From Desulfonatronospira sp964577315 (GTDB lineage: Bacteria; Desulfobacterota; Desulfovibrionia; Desulfovibrionales; Desulfonatronovibrionaceae): 44,261 nucleotides of DNA. The stretch spans positions 1 to 44,261 of the forward strand of contig CAZNYT010000011.1 of assembly GCA_964577315.1 (NCBI GenBank), given 5' to 3'. The position numbers and the translations under genes were made by a program. Position 1 is the stretch's first letter. The number at the start of each line of letters is the position of its first letter. Below the pieces are notes generated by a model. That model saw only the letters and a program-made list of their open reading frames with translations. It had not been told where the DNA came from and did no database searches. Positions 16,374-24,340 of this stretch are shown here, piece by piece.

Positions 16374-17376
16374 AGGCCTCTTGGTAAAAGCTCACAGCCT
16401 GTTCCACGTCGTCCTTGGAGCCTATGAACAGGGGCACCCTCTGGTGCAGTTCCTGGGGCTCCACCTCCATGATTCTCTGGGTTTCGGTCTTGGCAGCGCC
16501 TCCGGCCTGTTCCACGACCATGGCCAAGGGGTTGGCCTCACACATGAGCCGGAGCTTGCCCTCGGGCTTCTTGGGATCCCGGGAATCCCTGGGATACATG
16601 AATATGCCCCCGCTTAGAAGATTGCGGTGAAAATCTGAAACCAGGGACCCGATGTAGCGCAGGGAATACGGCTTGCCTCGCTTGTTCTCCGAGGATTGAA
16701 AATACCGGACCGCGTCCCGGGTGGGTTCGTCCCAGTAATTCCAGTACCCCTGGTTCACGGAATAAACCTTGCCCCTCTCCGGGATCTGGATATTTGGATG
16801 GGAGAGAAGGAATTCCCCAACGCTGGGATCCAGGGTGAAGCCGTGCACTCCCTGGCCGGTGGTGTAGATCATCATGGTGGAGGAGCCATAGATGAAGTAT
16901 CCGGCTGCTACCTGGTTGTCCCCTTTCTGGAGCACTTCAGCCATGCTTACCGGACCATCGGAGTTGGTACGCCGGAAAATGGAGAAGATGGTTCCGATGC
17001 TGACGTTTACATCTATGTTGCTGGAACCATCCAGGGGATCAAAGAGCAGGATGTAGTCCCCCTGGCCGAACTGGGGCGGTATTTCGATAAGGTCCGCGTT
17101 TTCCTCGGAAGCCATGGCGCACAAAAATCCGGATCTCTGCATGCGGTAGGTTATGGTGGAATTTGCCATTTGATCCAGCTTTTGCACCTCTTCCCCTTGG
17201 ACATTAACGTCCCCGGTGAGGCCCAAAACATTCACCAAGCCCGCCTTGTTAACCTCCCTGGAGATTATCTTGGCGGACAGGATGAGCTCGTTTAAAAGCC
17301 TAGTGAACCGTCCCGTGGCCATGGAACTAGCTTTTTGGTGAATAAGCAAATGTTCGGTTACTGTGATTTGGCGCAT
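16366..17376 (-). CDS. fbp: Class I fructose-1,6-bisphosphatase
   Basis: This 336-residue gluconeogenic enzyme hydrolyses fructose 1,6-bisphosphate. The metal-binding motif FDPLDGSSNIDVN lies at about 114-126, with ASEEN before it (about 90) and the C-terminal catalytic segment LRLMCEANPLAMVVEQAGG near 275-293. The start is placed at ATG 17376, which has GGGAGG 5 bp upstream. A second ATG six codons earlier (17394) overlaps the preceding lipoprotein gene and has no comparable site. The gene lies 10 bp after the lipoprotein stop and overlaps tsaD. Confidence 0.96.
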   Translation of the reverse strand: MRQITVTEHLLIHQKASSMATGRFTRLLNELILSAKIISREVNKAGLVNVLGLTGDVNVQGEEVQKLDQMANSTITYRMQRSGFLCAMASEENADLIEIPPQFGQGDYILLFDPLDGSSNIDVNVSIGTIFSIFRRTNSDGPVSMAEVLQKGDNQVAAGYFIYGSSTMMIYTTGQGVHGFTLDPSVGEFLLSHPNIQIPERGKVYSVNQGYWNYWDEPTRDAVRYFQSSENKRGKPYSLRYIGSLVSDFHRNLLSGGIFMYPRDSRDPKKPEGKLRLMCEANPLAMVVEQAGGAAKTETQRIMEVEPQELHQRVPLFIGSKDDVEQAVSFYQEAYA

Positions 17377-17386
17377 AGGACCTCCC

Positions 17387-18124
17387 TTATTCATCTTGGA
17401 CTAAATAGATCAACCAATCCTGGTTCACCGCGCGGGCAAACCAGAAATATTCCTCTCCGTCCAGCTGGATTCTACCGCTTACCCGGTCATCGGTCATCCC
17501 TTTCCAGTCCAGTTCCTCCAGCTTGTTCTCCAGTTCCTGGCGTCCTCCAGTCCAAAGCACCTGGTCGGTTCCAGTGAGGATGATTTCCTGGGATTCTTCG
17601 GCTTGGGCAATGAACGAGCTGGGATCGAAGTGGGCCACAACAAGTCTCTCCAAATCGTAGTCCTGGTGTATTCCTGTTGTGAGCAAAATTTCCGGTCCCA
17701 GGGGAGAATCCTCTATCTCCAGCATGATCCTTCCCCGGCGAAGTTCCAGGGATTCAGGGAAAAGGGGTGAAAATTCCAGCTCTTTTTCCGCGATTTCCGG
17801 CTGCCGGGAGAGAATGTCCCCCTGCCTGTCCAGTACCGCTATTCCGCTTAACCAGGGAAAATCCTGGAGCAGCTGCTGTTTCCATGCCTGGTCAGGATAG
17901 GCATCTTGACCCTCCAAGCGGCGCATTAGGCTGGAAAGCTGGGTATCCGCAGGATAGATCCTGTTTGCCAGCTTGAGCTCCACAGGGGTTAAATCCTGGC
18001 GATTCGGCTCAATTTGGTATTCCTGGGGTCCGGAAGGGAAAAGCTTATCCCTGGGAGAGCAGCTGATCAAAAAGCACACAGTGAGCACAAGCAAAACGCA
18101 AACCAGTTTCTTAGCCAAGTTCAT
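17387..18124 (-). CDS. Lipoprotein with Cache/PDC-like sensor region
   Basis: This 245-residue protein begins with a signal peptide ending in the lipobox LISC (cysteine near residue 23), so it should be membrane-anchored. The rest resembles an extracytoplasmic PDC/Cache ligand-binding fold: a long helix, then PWLSGIAVLDRQGDILSRQ, strand-rich segments and a terminal NQDWLIYLVQ. No kinase or methyl-accepting domain follows. ATG 18124 has GGAGG upstream; upstream in-frame codons give an implausible basic leader. It is the first gene of the operon with fbp and tsaD, and its link to them is unclear. Confidence 0.75.
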   Translation of the reverse strand: MNLAKKLVCVLLVLTVCFLISCSPRDKLFPSGPQEYQIEPNRQDLTPVELKLANRIYPADTQLSSLMRRLEGQDAYPDQAWKQQLLQDFPWLSGIAVLDRQGDILSRQPEIAEKELEFSPLFPESLELRRGRIMLEIEDSPLGPEILLTTGIHQDYDLERLVVAHFDPSSFIAQAEESQEIILTGTDQVLWTGGRQELENKLEELDWKGMTDDRVSGRIQLDGEEYFWFARAVNQDWLIYLVQDE

Positions 18125-18174
18125 CTTACCTCCGTAAATTTCGGGATCTTCAGCCCTGCCGGTATGTTTGGGAT

Positions 18175-18201
18175 TTGAAAATAAGGCTTTTTTTTTATAA
18201 A
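18175..18201 (+). promoter_or_regulatory. Possible sigma-70-type promoter for the coiled-coil genes
   Basis: TTGAAA (18175-18180) and TATAAA (18196-18201), spaced 15 bp, lie in the divergent region 115 bp upstream of the ATG at 18318. The spacing is short and the surrounding T run makes chance matches easy. Confidence 0.35.
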
Positions 18202-18317
18202 TAATTGTATTAGAGGAAGCAATACCCAAAAACACGGAGAGCCCGCCCTGTCTTTGTCCGGAAATGTAAACATGGAAGCAGGGGCGCGGCAAGCATTTTT
18301 GTGGAAAGGCATATTTT

Positions 18318-18785
18318 ATGGGACCATGGGATCTTTTAGGGTATTTACTGATTTTTTTGCTGGTGGCAGTGGGTGCGGCCCTGATCAATGTCCGGATCGT
18401 GGAGTGGAAGAACCGCAATCTTAAATATCTGCAGGAGCGTCTGGACGAGGTGGAACAAAAATACAATCAATTAGTAACTGAGCTGAACGATTTAAAGATC
18501 AAGAGGAACAAACTGCGGGCGGAATATACCGATTTGAAAAAAATGCAGGACTTGAACCTGCAGAAGCAGGCCCCCTCCCAGGAAGAGGAGGACAAGGAAG
18601 AAGATCCCCTGGAGCACTTGAAACGGCAAGGGGTGATCAGCGAGGATCAAATAGAAAAGGCCAAGCAATACCTGGAAAAAAACGACAATACCGGTTTTAG
18701 CCTGGAAGACTCCATGGTGCTTTTGGGATATTTGGATCCGGAAAAGTTGAACGATGCCAAGAAAAAGGTACAGACAAGGCAATGA
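18318..18785 (+). CDS. Membrane-anchored coiled-coil protein with T2SSE-N-like C-terminus
   Basis: This 155-residue protein has one N-terminal membrane segment (about 7-25) and a long charged coiled coil (about 30-85), then an acidic linker (EEEDKEEDP). The C-terminal 50 residues (LKRQGVISEDQIEKAKQYLE, then VLLGYLDPEKL) resemble the small helical module at the N-terminus of GspE/PilB ATPases. That resemblance is from pattern only. It overlaps the next gene by 4 bp, so the two membrane coiled-coil proteins are probably made together and may pair. Confidence 0.7.
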   Translation: MGPWDLLGYLLIFLLVAVGAALINVRIVEWKNRNLKYLQERLDEVEQKYNQLVTELNDLKIKRNKLRAEYTDLKKMQDLNLQKQAPSQEEEDKEEDPLEHLKRQGVISEDQIEKAKQYLEKNDNTGFSLEDSMVLLGYLDPEKLNDAKKKVQTRQ

Positions 18786-19009
18786 CTTTCATGGTGTGGG
18801 CAGTTATCCTGATGGTTTTGGCTTCCTGGTTCCTGGGGTATAAATACATCCAGATGCACGGCGACATCCGGGCCAAGGAGCACAAAATACTTTTAAAAGA
18901 GGACCGGCTGAAACATCTGGTGGAGAGCATGGAAGAGGAAAAGGGGCAGCTGGAGCAAGAGATCCAGGAGCTGGAAAACGAGCTTTCCAAGCTGAGACAA
19001 GAGAGCTGA
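18782..19009 (+). CDS. Small membrane coiled-coil protein
   Basis: This 75-residue protein has a membrane segment at about 4-22 and then an uninterrupted heptad-like helix rich in Glu, Lys and Leu to its end. The ATGA overlap with the preceding gene suggests coupled translation and a shared complex. I recognise no family. The stop abuts the stop of the convergent TPR gene. Confidence 0.65.
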   Translation: MTFMVWAVILMVLASWFLGYKYIQMHGDIRAKEHKILLKEDRLKHLVESMEEEKGQLEQEIQELENELSKLRQES

Positions 19010-19024
19010 TTATTTTTTGCTCTC
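19001..19024. terminator. Hairpin spanning two convergent stop codons
   Basis: GAGAGC (19001-19006) pairs with GCTCTC (19019-19024) around a T-rich 12-nt loop. It covers the ends of both convergent genes, so it could serve as a weak bidirectional terminator. The stem is short and there is no clear downstream T run. Confidence 0.3.
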
Positions 19025-20242
19025 CAGCCTTTCAGCCAACCGGCTGAGGAAGTCCACTACCTCCTCTTTGTCCGAGGCAGCAGCTTTGCCGGCTGGGGCT
19101 GCCTCCTGTTCCTGTTGATCCGCATCCGCTTCCAGATCCCGGGAGCTCCCATCCTTTTCCGGGGCAGAGCCGCCCGGTTCCCCCTGGGAGGTCTCCTGAG
19201 AAGCTTGTTCCCCGGAGTCATCCCCGGAAGCAATTTTCTCCTGCAACCAGGACATGGTGGATTCCAGTTCTCTGCGCTCGGTTCCGGGGAGGCTTTTTAT
19301 CCACAGCTCGCGGTATATGTCCAGTGCTTTTTGGTATTCTTCCTGGGCAACCAGGAGCGAGGCCATGGATTTGGTTCGGGCTTCGTCCTCAAAATCTATT
19401 TCAGGGACTTCCTCCGGCTCTTCGTAGCCGGCTTCATTGCTCGGGTCCTGTTCCCGGGACTCCGGGGCGGTTTCCTCCTGGGGGTGTTGCTGGGGAAGAT
19501 CCAGTTCTTGGTCCGGTTCTTGGGTATAAGAAGCGGTGCCTTCAGGGACTTGGTCCTCATGTGCGCCGTGAGCATCTTTTCCACCACGAGCCTGGGAAAT
19601 ATCCTCTTGCAGCAAATCTTCATCCTGGTCAGGATCCGCTAGTTCCGGCCCGGTTTCCGGGGCGGGTTCACGGCTTTCTTGCAATCCCGGGTCCGGCTCG
19701 GCCTCCATCAGGCTTTGGTGCTCAACTTGTTCATCTTCAGTGAATTGCGGCTTTTCTGGAATGATATCCTGGCCCTCATTCTCCGGAGGGTTCTCCTGTT
19801 CTTCCGGGGGGGACTGGTCAGATCCGGGCTGATCCTGAACAAGGCTCTGGAGGCCGGCTTGAAAGATCCGGGACCAGGAAAGGGAGGAGTCTTTTGTCCA
19901 GGAGGATAAAAAGCTGGCTGCCAGGGCGGGATCAAAATGGCCCTGCCTGTTCAGCTCTGTTGCCACTCCTTCCCAAAACTCCGGATAATAACTGAAAAGA
20001 TTGAAAACTTCCAGGTAGATCTTTTGGGCTGCTTCAGATTCTTGTTGGTGCTTAAGTATGGTGGCCAAAAGCAGCTTGGCCTGGATGTGGTCAGGGTGTT
20101 TTTCCAGCCCGGATTCAAGAACTTGGCGGGCCTTTGAAAGACGGCCCTGTTCATGGTGAAGTTTGGCCAAGACGAAAAATAGCTTGGAACCGGGCTCGAG
20201 TTCCAGGACTTGTTCGTAAAACTTGATCTTGTCCTCGCTCAT
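19010..20242 (-). CDS. Acidic TPR-like protein
   Basis: This 410-residue protein starts with TPR-like helices (about 5-110: KIKFYEQVLELEPGSKLFF, then LSKARQVLESGLEKHPDHI). A central region of about 130 residues is very rich in Glu, Asp, Pro and Gln and is probably disordered. A single further TPR (LLVAQEEYQKALDIYRELW, near 295-315) comes before a second low-complexity tail. There is no signal peptide, so it is cytoplasmic, likely a scaffold. The ATG at 20242 has AGGA just upstream. It lies downstream of ftsB but a terminator hairpin separates them. Confidence 0.75.
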   Translation of the reverse strand: MSEDKIKFYEQVLELEPGSKLFFVLAKLHHEQGRLSKARQVLESGLEKHPDHIQAKLLLATILKHQQESEAAQKIYLEVFNLFSYYPEFWEGVATELNRQGHFDPALAASFLSSWTKDSSLSWSRIFQAGLQSLVQDQPGSDQSPPEEQENPPENEGQDIIPEKPQFTEDEQVEHQSLMEAEPDPGLQESREPAPETGPELADPDQDEDLLQEDISQARGGKDAHGAHEDQVPEGTASYTQEPDQELDLPQQHPQEETAPESREQDPSNEAGYEEPEEVPEIDFEDEARTKSMASLLVAQEEYQKALDIYRELWIKSLPGTERRELESTMSWLQEKIASGDDSGEQASQETSQGEPGGSAPEKDGSSRDLEADADQQEQEAAPAGKAAASDKEEVVDFLSRLAERLESKK

Positions 20243-20263
20243 GTCCTACTCCATTGCGGCTTT

Positions 20264-20289
20264 AAAACTGGCACACTATTTTGTGCCAG
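20264..20289 (-). terminator. Rho-independent terminator downstream of ftsB
   Basis: On the minus strand CTGGCACA (20289-20282) pairs perfectly with TGTGCCAG (20275-20268) over a 6-nt loop and is followed by TTTTAAA. It lies about 145 nt beyond the ftsB stop. The 190-bp space 20243-20434 otherwise holds no gene that I can support. Confidence 0.6.
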
Positions 20290-20434
20290 GGCGGTCCTGG
20301 CGCTCCCTTTTCTGGGGCTGATGGCAAGGATGAAACGCCCTGGGAGCGGCTTGGGACCCTGGGGTCTACAGCGATACCCTGCGTTAACATGTCCCATGCT
20401 ATATCGAGGCCACTCGTGTTTTATAAATGCGGGA

Positions 20435-20710
20435 TTATTCCCGGAAATAATAGATAACCTCATTTTCCTGGACGTAGCCCATCTCCTGGCGTACTGCCTC
20501 CTGGATATAATCCTGGTTGGAGCGCAGATATTTGATTTCCCGGCTTAATTCCTGGTTCTTGTCCACTAATTCCCGGTTTTTTTCCTGCAGTTCCTGGTAA
20601 GCGGCTTTCTTGTCCTGGTATTCCAGGATGCTGCCCGGGCCCACAAGAAGCTGGTAACCCAGCAACACGTTCACTCCCAATAAAAGGACCACGAAAAATC
20701 TGGCAAGCAT
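20435..20710 (-). CDS. ftsB: Septum formation initiator FtsB/DivIC family
   Basis: This 91-residue bitopic protein has an N-terminal membrane segment (about 3-22) and then a coiled coil (about 32-65: LQEKNRELVDKNQELSREIK). It closes with the family end YIQEAVRQEMGYVQENEVIY. FtsB acts with FtsL and FtsQ in the divisome at mid-cell. The size and the R-x-E-x-G-Y-V end are typical. It is the last gene of a three-gene minus-strand run and is followed by a terminator. Confidence 0.92.
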   Translation of the reverse strand: MLARFFVVLLLGVNVLLGYQLLVGPGSILEYQDKKAAYQELQEKNRELVDKNQELSREIKYLRSNQDYIQEAVRQEMGYVQENEVIYYFRE

Positions 20711-20724
20711 GACAGTATTCCAGG

Positions 20725-20994
20725 CTACTGCAAGATATGGTTGTTAGTGATTTCAATCCATTCCCTGGAAAACTCCAGTTCCTGCAAAAACAAAGCGGTT
20801 GCTTCCTCTATTTTCTCTACTTCGGACTGGGACAAGTCCAGGCCGGAAACTCGGCCGGAAAACTCCTTGACCTGCCTGAATTCGGAAGATAGCGCACTTT
20901 GCAGGTCCAAGTCTTTTATAATGGGCTCCATTTCTACAATGGTCAAAAGGCAATTCCTTAGCCTGGCCCGAAGCACATCCTTTTTATCCTGCAT
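20725..20994 (-). CDS. Small helical protein of unknown function
   Basis: This 89-residue, mostly helical, soluble protein (MQDKKDVLRARLRNCLLTIV at the start) has no recognised motif. GGAGG lies 8 bp before the ATG, and the gene overlaps the end of the receiver-like gene by 11 bp, so it is likely real and coupled. Its place between a degenerate receiver and ftsB could mean a role in division control, but that is only context. Confidence 0.65.
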   Translation of the reverse strand: MQDKKDVLRARLRNCLLTIVEMEPIIKDLDLQSALSSEFRQVKEFSGRVSGLDLSQSEVEKIEEATALFLQELEFSREWIEITNNHILQ

Positions 20995-21448
20995 CCATTT
21001 CCTCCAAGACCTTGTTCCAGGGATGGTAATAGAGTTGATAGCCCTTGAGGCAGTCCCGGATCAATTGCTCCATGTTGTCCCGGTCCCCGGAATTGAGATA
21101 AAAGTTGGCCCCCTTAACCAGGGCCTGTTCCTGGTGCATGCTGGGAGCATTTTCTCCAATGAGTATCAGATTCAGAGAGCGCCTGACTTGCCCGGGCCAG
21201 GAGCCGATCTCCTCCAGCAATTCCTGGTGTTCGCTGTGGTCCTGGATGAGAACCACCTGATACTGGTTCAGGCGCAATTTGGCCAATCCCTGTTCCGGGT
21301 CAGTGGCTTCCACAGTGTAATAACCCTGCTTTCGGAAAATCCCATCCAGTTCTTCAAGCAAAGATTTGTCCCGCAAAAGCATGAAACATACCTTGGCCCC
21401 GGGCGGGAATAAATCCGGCTGAACTGTTTGGGTGTTACTTTCCACCAT
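20984..21448 (-). CDS. Degenerate receiver-domain protein
   Basis: This 154-residue protein has the alternating pattern of a response-regulator receiver (KVCFMLLRDKSLLEELDGIF, YTVEATDPEQGLAKL, YQVVLIQDH, LNLILIGE). The acidic pair after strand 1 is missing, the phospho-acceptor position reads IQD with the Asp shifted by one, and the conserved Lys near strand 5 is Asn (YLNSGD). No output domain follows. It is probably not phosphorylated normally. ATG 21448 has AAAGGA 8 bp upstream and is preferred over TTG 21472. Confidence 0.65.
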   Translation of the reverse strand: MVESNTQTVQPDLFPPGAKVCFMLLRDKSLLEELDGIFRKQGYYTVEATDPEQGLAKLRLNQYQVVLIQDHSEHQELLEEIGSWPGQVRRSLNLILIGENAPSMHQEQALVKGANFYLNSGDRDNMEQLIRDCLKGYQLYYHPWNKVLEEMDAG

Positions 21449-21529
21449 ATAACGGGTCCTTTTGTTTTGCAATTCCTGATCAAAGATAAAAAGTATGAAT
21501 GTATGAAAGTACGAAGGTCAAAGGTTAAC

Positions 21530-21693
21530 ACAACGAAACTTATTATCCAGAGGTCCGAGAATTCTGCAAACAGGCCTACGTCGCTCACACAGCTTACGCC
21601 CAGTTTGCAGAAGCCTCGGACCTAGAAAAAGAGTTGCTGCCACAATAGTAAGGCGGTTTATAGAGCCATAGTTATAGAACTAAGTTTCGTTGT
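21530..21693. mobile_element. MITE-like element, family 1, copy 2
   Basis: It is 164 bp, the same length as copy 1, with the same perfect 12-bp terminal repeats. The internal stem GGTCCGAGAATTCTGCAAAC (21552-21571) pairs with 21603-21622 with substitutions relative to copy 1. The flanks on both sides carry a GAAGGTCAAAGGTTAA segment (about 21512-21527 and 21706-21721), part of a short AGTATGAA-type repeat into which the element may have inserted. The region 21449-21759 has no gene. Confidence 0.88.
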
Positions 21694-21759
21694 AGTAAAA
21701 AAGTATGAAGGTCAAAGGTTAAAAGTATAGATAAAATATGGTGCATATTTGCATCTTGT

Positions 21760-22929
21760 TTAGCTGTTCCTGCTGTCGTAATCCAGATCCAGTTCCAGGC
21801 CTTCTATATCGGTTACTTTTTCGCCCCGGGAGGCTTTTTCCTTGTCTATCATCTGCTTCAGATGGGATTTGTCAGAGGCATTGAGCATGGCGGTCTCCTC
21901 GGTGATAAGATCCTCCCGGAAGAGTTTGATGAGGTACTGGTCAAACGTGGTCATGCCGTAGGATTCCCCGGAGGAGATCACGTTGTAAAAGTTTTTCTCC
22001 TGGGTTTCCCCGTTCAGTATTATGTCCCGGATGCGCAGGTTGGAGCAAAGGATCTCGAATGCCGGAACTCTGCCGCCGCCTGTCTTGGCCAGAAGGCGCT
22101 GGGAAACCACGTATTTCAGGCTCTCTGCCAGCCTGGAGCGGATCAGGGGTTCTTCGCTCAGCTCGAACATGGCTATGATCCTGTTGATGGTCTGGCCGGC
22201 ATCGCTGGTATGCAGGGTACCCAGGACCAGGTGCCCGGTTTCAGCGGCTTCCAGAGCGATGCTTACTGTTTCCCGGTCCCTTATTTCGCCCACCAGGATT
22301 ACCTTGGGGGCCTGGCGGAGGGCAGCCCGCAGGCCGGTGGCAAAGGACTCAAAGTCGCGTCCCATTTCCCGCTGGTTTATCACGCCCTTCTTGTGCGGAT
22401 GCAAGAATTCCACAGGGTCTTCCAGGGTTACGATGTGCTTGCTCTGGCCGGAGTTGATCTCGTTGATTAGCGCGGCCAGGGAAGTGGATTTTCCCGTGCC
22501 GGTACCCCCGGTTACCAGGATCAGGCCGAATTTTTCCCGGGACATGTCCCCAAAGATGGCAGGCAGTCCCAATTCGTTCAGGCTGGGCACATGCATGGAG
22601 AGCTTGCGCATTACCACCGCCAGGGAGCCTTTCTGGCCGAAAACGTTCACCCGGAACCGGGATTGCCCGGGAAGCTCATGGGAAAGATCGCAGGAGCCGC
22701 TGCTCAGCAGGTCCCGGTAGAGGCGCAGGTTGTTTCCCATCATGGCCATGGCCATGGCTTCCACCTGGAAGGGGACCAAAGAGCCCAGATCCGGAGAGGT
22801 GTGCACGTCGCGGAGCTCACCGTGCACCTCTACCTGAATGGGTTTGTGCGCGGTCAGGATGATATCCGAAAGATCCGGATACTGCTGTAGAATTTGCCCC
22901 AAGATATGGTCCAGCTGGGATCTTAGCAT
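21760..22929 (-). CDS. pilU: Type IV pilus retraction ATPase accessory, PilU type
   Basis: This 389-residue hexameric motor ATPase of the PilT/PilU family powers or assists pilus retraction at the cytoplasmic face. The Walker A motif is GGTGTGKST near 141-149, the Asp box ILVGEIRDRET near 210, and the His box GHLVLGTLHTSDA near 232. The C-terminal extension beyond the PilT core and the IRDIILNG segment point to PilU rather than PilT. It begins 6 bp after the pilT stop. Its stop codon lies inside a dispersed repeat that ends CTTGTTTAGC. Confidence 0.92.
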   Translation of the reverse strand: MLRSQLDHILGQILQQYPDLSDIILTAHKPIQVEVHGELRDVHTSPDLGSLVPFQVEAMAMAMMGNNLRLYRDLLSSGSCDLSHELPGQSRFRVNVFGQKGSLAVVMRKLSMHVPSLNELGLPAIFGDMSREKFGLILVTGGTGTGKSTSLAALINEINSGQSKHIVTLEDPVEFLHPHKKGVINQREMGRDFESFATGLRAALRQAPKVILVGEIRDRETVSIALEAAETGHLVLGTLHTSDAGQTINRIIAMFELSEEPLIRSRLAESLKYVVSQRLLAKTGGGRVPAFEILCSNLRIRDIILNGETQEKNFYNVISSGESYGMTTFDQYLIKLFREDLITEETAMLNASDKSHLKQMIDKEKASRGEKVTDIEGLELDLDYDSRNS

Positions 22930-22935
22930 AATCGG

Positions 22936-24018
22936 CTACACCTCGGTAAAGTCTTGCGGGGTCTCCGTTAGGAATTCCCGGAACTTGGCCTTGTTCACTG
23001 CCTTGTTGTGAGCGTCCTCGGGATCGATCTTGTTTTGCTGCAAGTGCTTCATTATGGATTCGTCCAGGGTCTGCATTCCGTACTTTTTGCCGGTTTCGAT
23101 AACGGAGTTGATCTGATAGATCTTGTTCTCCCGGATGAGGTTGCGCACCGCAGGGGTGGCTATCAGGATTTCCAGGGCAGCCACCCGGCCGGGCTTGTCT
23201 GTGCGCTTGAACAGGCTCTGGGCAATTATGGCCCGCAGGGACTCGGACAACCCGGATCGGATCTGGGCCTGCATCTCGCCGGGAAAGACCTCGATTATGC
23301 GGTCGATGGTCTTGGCTGCGGAAATGGTATGCAGGGTCCCGAAAACCAGGTGCCCGGTTTCTGCTGCTTCCAGGGCCAGCTGGATGGTTTCCAGGTCCCG
23401 CATCTCGCCCACCAGGATGATGTCCGGGTCCTCGCGCAGGGCGCCGCGCAGGGCGGCCTTGAAGCTCTGGGTATCCCTGCCCACCTCGCGCTGGTTAACC
23501 AGGCAGTTTATGGGCTGGTGCACGAATTCCACCGGGTCTTCAATGGTCAGAATGTGATCCTTGCGCATCCTGTTGGCGTGATCAATACAAGCGGCCAGGG
23601 TAGTGGATTTCCCGCTCCCGGTGGGACCGGTGACCAGGACCAAACCCTTGGGCAGGGCTGAGAGGCGCTTCATTATCCCAGGGAGGCCCAGGTCGTCTAC
23701 GGTGTGAATAGTTTGGGGGATCTCGCGAAAGACCGCGGCTACCCCGCGGAGTTGCTGGAAGAAGTTGACCCTGTACCTGGCCAGGTTGGGAACCTCGTAG
23801 GAAAAATCCACGTCCCCGGTTTCTTCAAAGGCCTTGATCTTGGGCTCCGGGGTGATCTCGTAGAGCATCTTCTTGAGTTCCTCGTGCTCCAGGGCCTTGT
23901 ACTTGATCCTTTGCATCTCCCCGTGCAGGCGGATAATGGGCTGGGAACCCGTGGACAGATGCAAGTCCGAGGCACCCAGTTCGTGCATCATCTTGAAGAA
24001 GGCATCGATTTGAGCCAT
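22936..24018 (-). CDS. pilT: Type IV pilus retraction ATPase PilT
   Basis: This 360-residue motor ATPase drives depolymerisation of type IV pili, giving twitching and DNA uptake. The Walker A motif is VTGPTGSGKST near 129-139, Walker B ILVGEMRDLET near 200, and the PilT hallmark AVRNLIRENK near 282. The N-terminal MHELGASDLHLSTG is also typical. GGAG lies 11 bp before the ATG. The promoter region runs directly into assembly gap 2. Confidence 0.95.
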   Translation of the reverse strand: MAQIDAFFKMMHELGASDLHLSTGSQPIIRLHGEMQRIKYKALEHEELKKMLYEITPEPKIKAFEETGDVDFSYEVPNLARYRVNFFQQLRGVAAVFREIPQTIHTVDDLGLPGIMKRLSALPKGLVLVTGPTGSGKSTTLAACIDHANRMRKDHILTIEDPVEFVHQPINCLVNQREVGRDTQSFKAALRGALREDPDIILVGEMRDLETIQLALEAAETGHLVFGTLHTISAAKTIDRIIEVFPGEMQAQIRSGLSESLRAIIAQSLFKRTDKPGRVAALEILIATPAVRNLIRENKIYQINSVIETGKKYGMQTLDESIMKHLQQNKIDPEDAHNKAVNKAKFREFLTETPQDFTEV

Positions 24019-24044
24019 GTGGCTGTGCTCCGTTATCAGTTATC

Positions 24045-24144
24045 NNNNNNNNNNNNNNNNNNNNNNNNNNNNNNNNNNNNNNNNNNNNNNNNNNNNNNNN
24101 NNNNNNNNNNNNNNNNNNNNNNNNNNNNNNNNNNNNNNNNNNNN
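24045..24144. other. Assembly gap 2 (100 N)
   Basis: Exactly 100 N residues. The 42 bases before the gap (24003-24044), which include the pilT start codon, are repeated exactly after it (24145-24186). This is almost certainly an unmerged overlap between contigs. The true sequence probably runs through without a gap, and the second pilT start is an artefact. A TTATCAG-type short repeat at the junction (24173-24214) likely stopped the assembler. Confidence 0.95.
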
Positions 24145-24235
24145 CATCGATTTGAGCCATGTGGCTGTGCTCCGTTATCAGTTATCAGTTATCCGTTATT
24201 TGTTATCAGTTATCTGGAAGCGATCATAGTCCCTG

Positions 24236-24335
24236 AATCCCAGAATCCCAGAATTCCTCAATCCCAGAATCCCAGAATTCCTCAATCCCAGAATCCCAGA
24301 ATTCCTCAATCCCAGAATCCCAGAATTTCAGAATT
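24236..24335. repeat. 24-bp tandem repeat next to pgsA
   Basis: Four contiguous 24-bp units begin at 24236, each made of AATCCCAG twice plus AATTCCTC; the last unit is degenerate. The array ends 5 bp from the pgsA stop codon. A second simple repeat of TTATCAG type lies just upstream (24173-24214). No spacers exist, so it is not a CRISPR. Confidence 0.9.
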
Positions 24336-24340
24336 AGAAC

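Noticed and set aside
17387..18466. Longer 359-residue form of the lipoprotein
   Set aside because: The extension is antisense to the coiled-coil gene; ATG 18124 has GGAGG and starts the lipoprotein signal.
20239..20463. 74-codon minus-strand frame between ftsB and the TPR gene
   Set aside because: It runs through the terminator hairpin, lacks a ribosome site and overlaps both neighbours.
24236..24335. Possible CRISPR array
   Set aside because: Units are contiguous with no unique spacers, and no cas gene is in the window.
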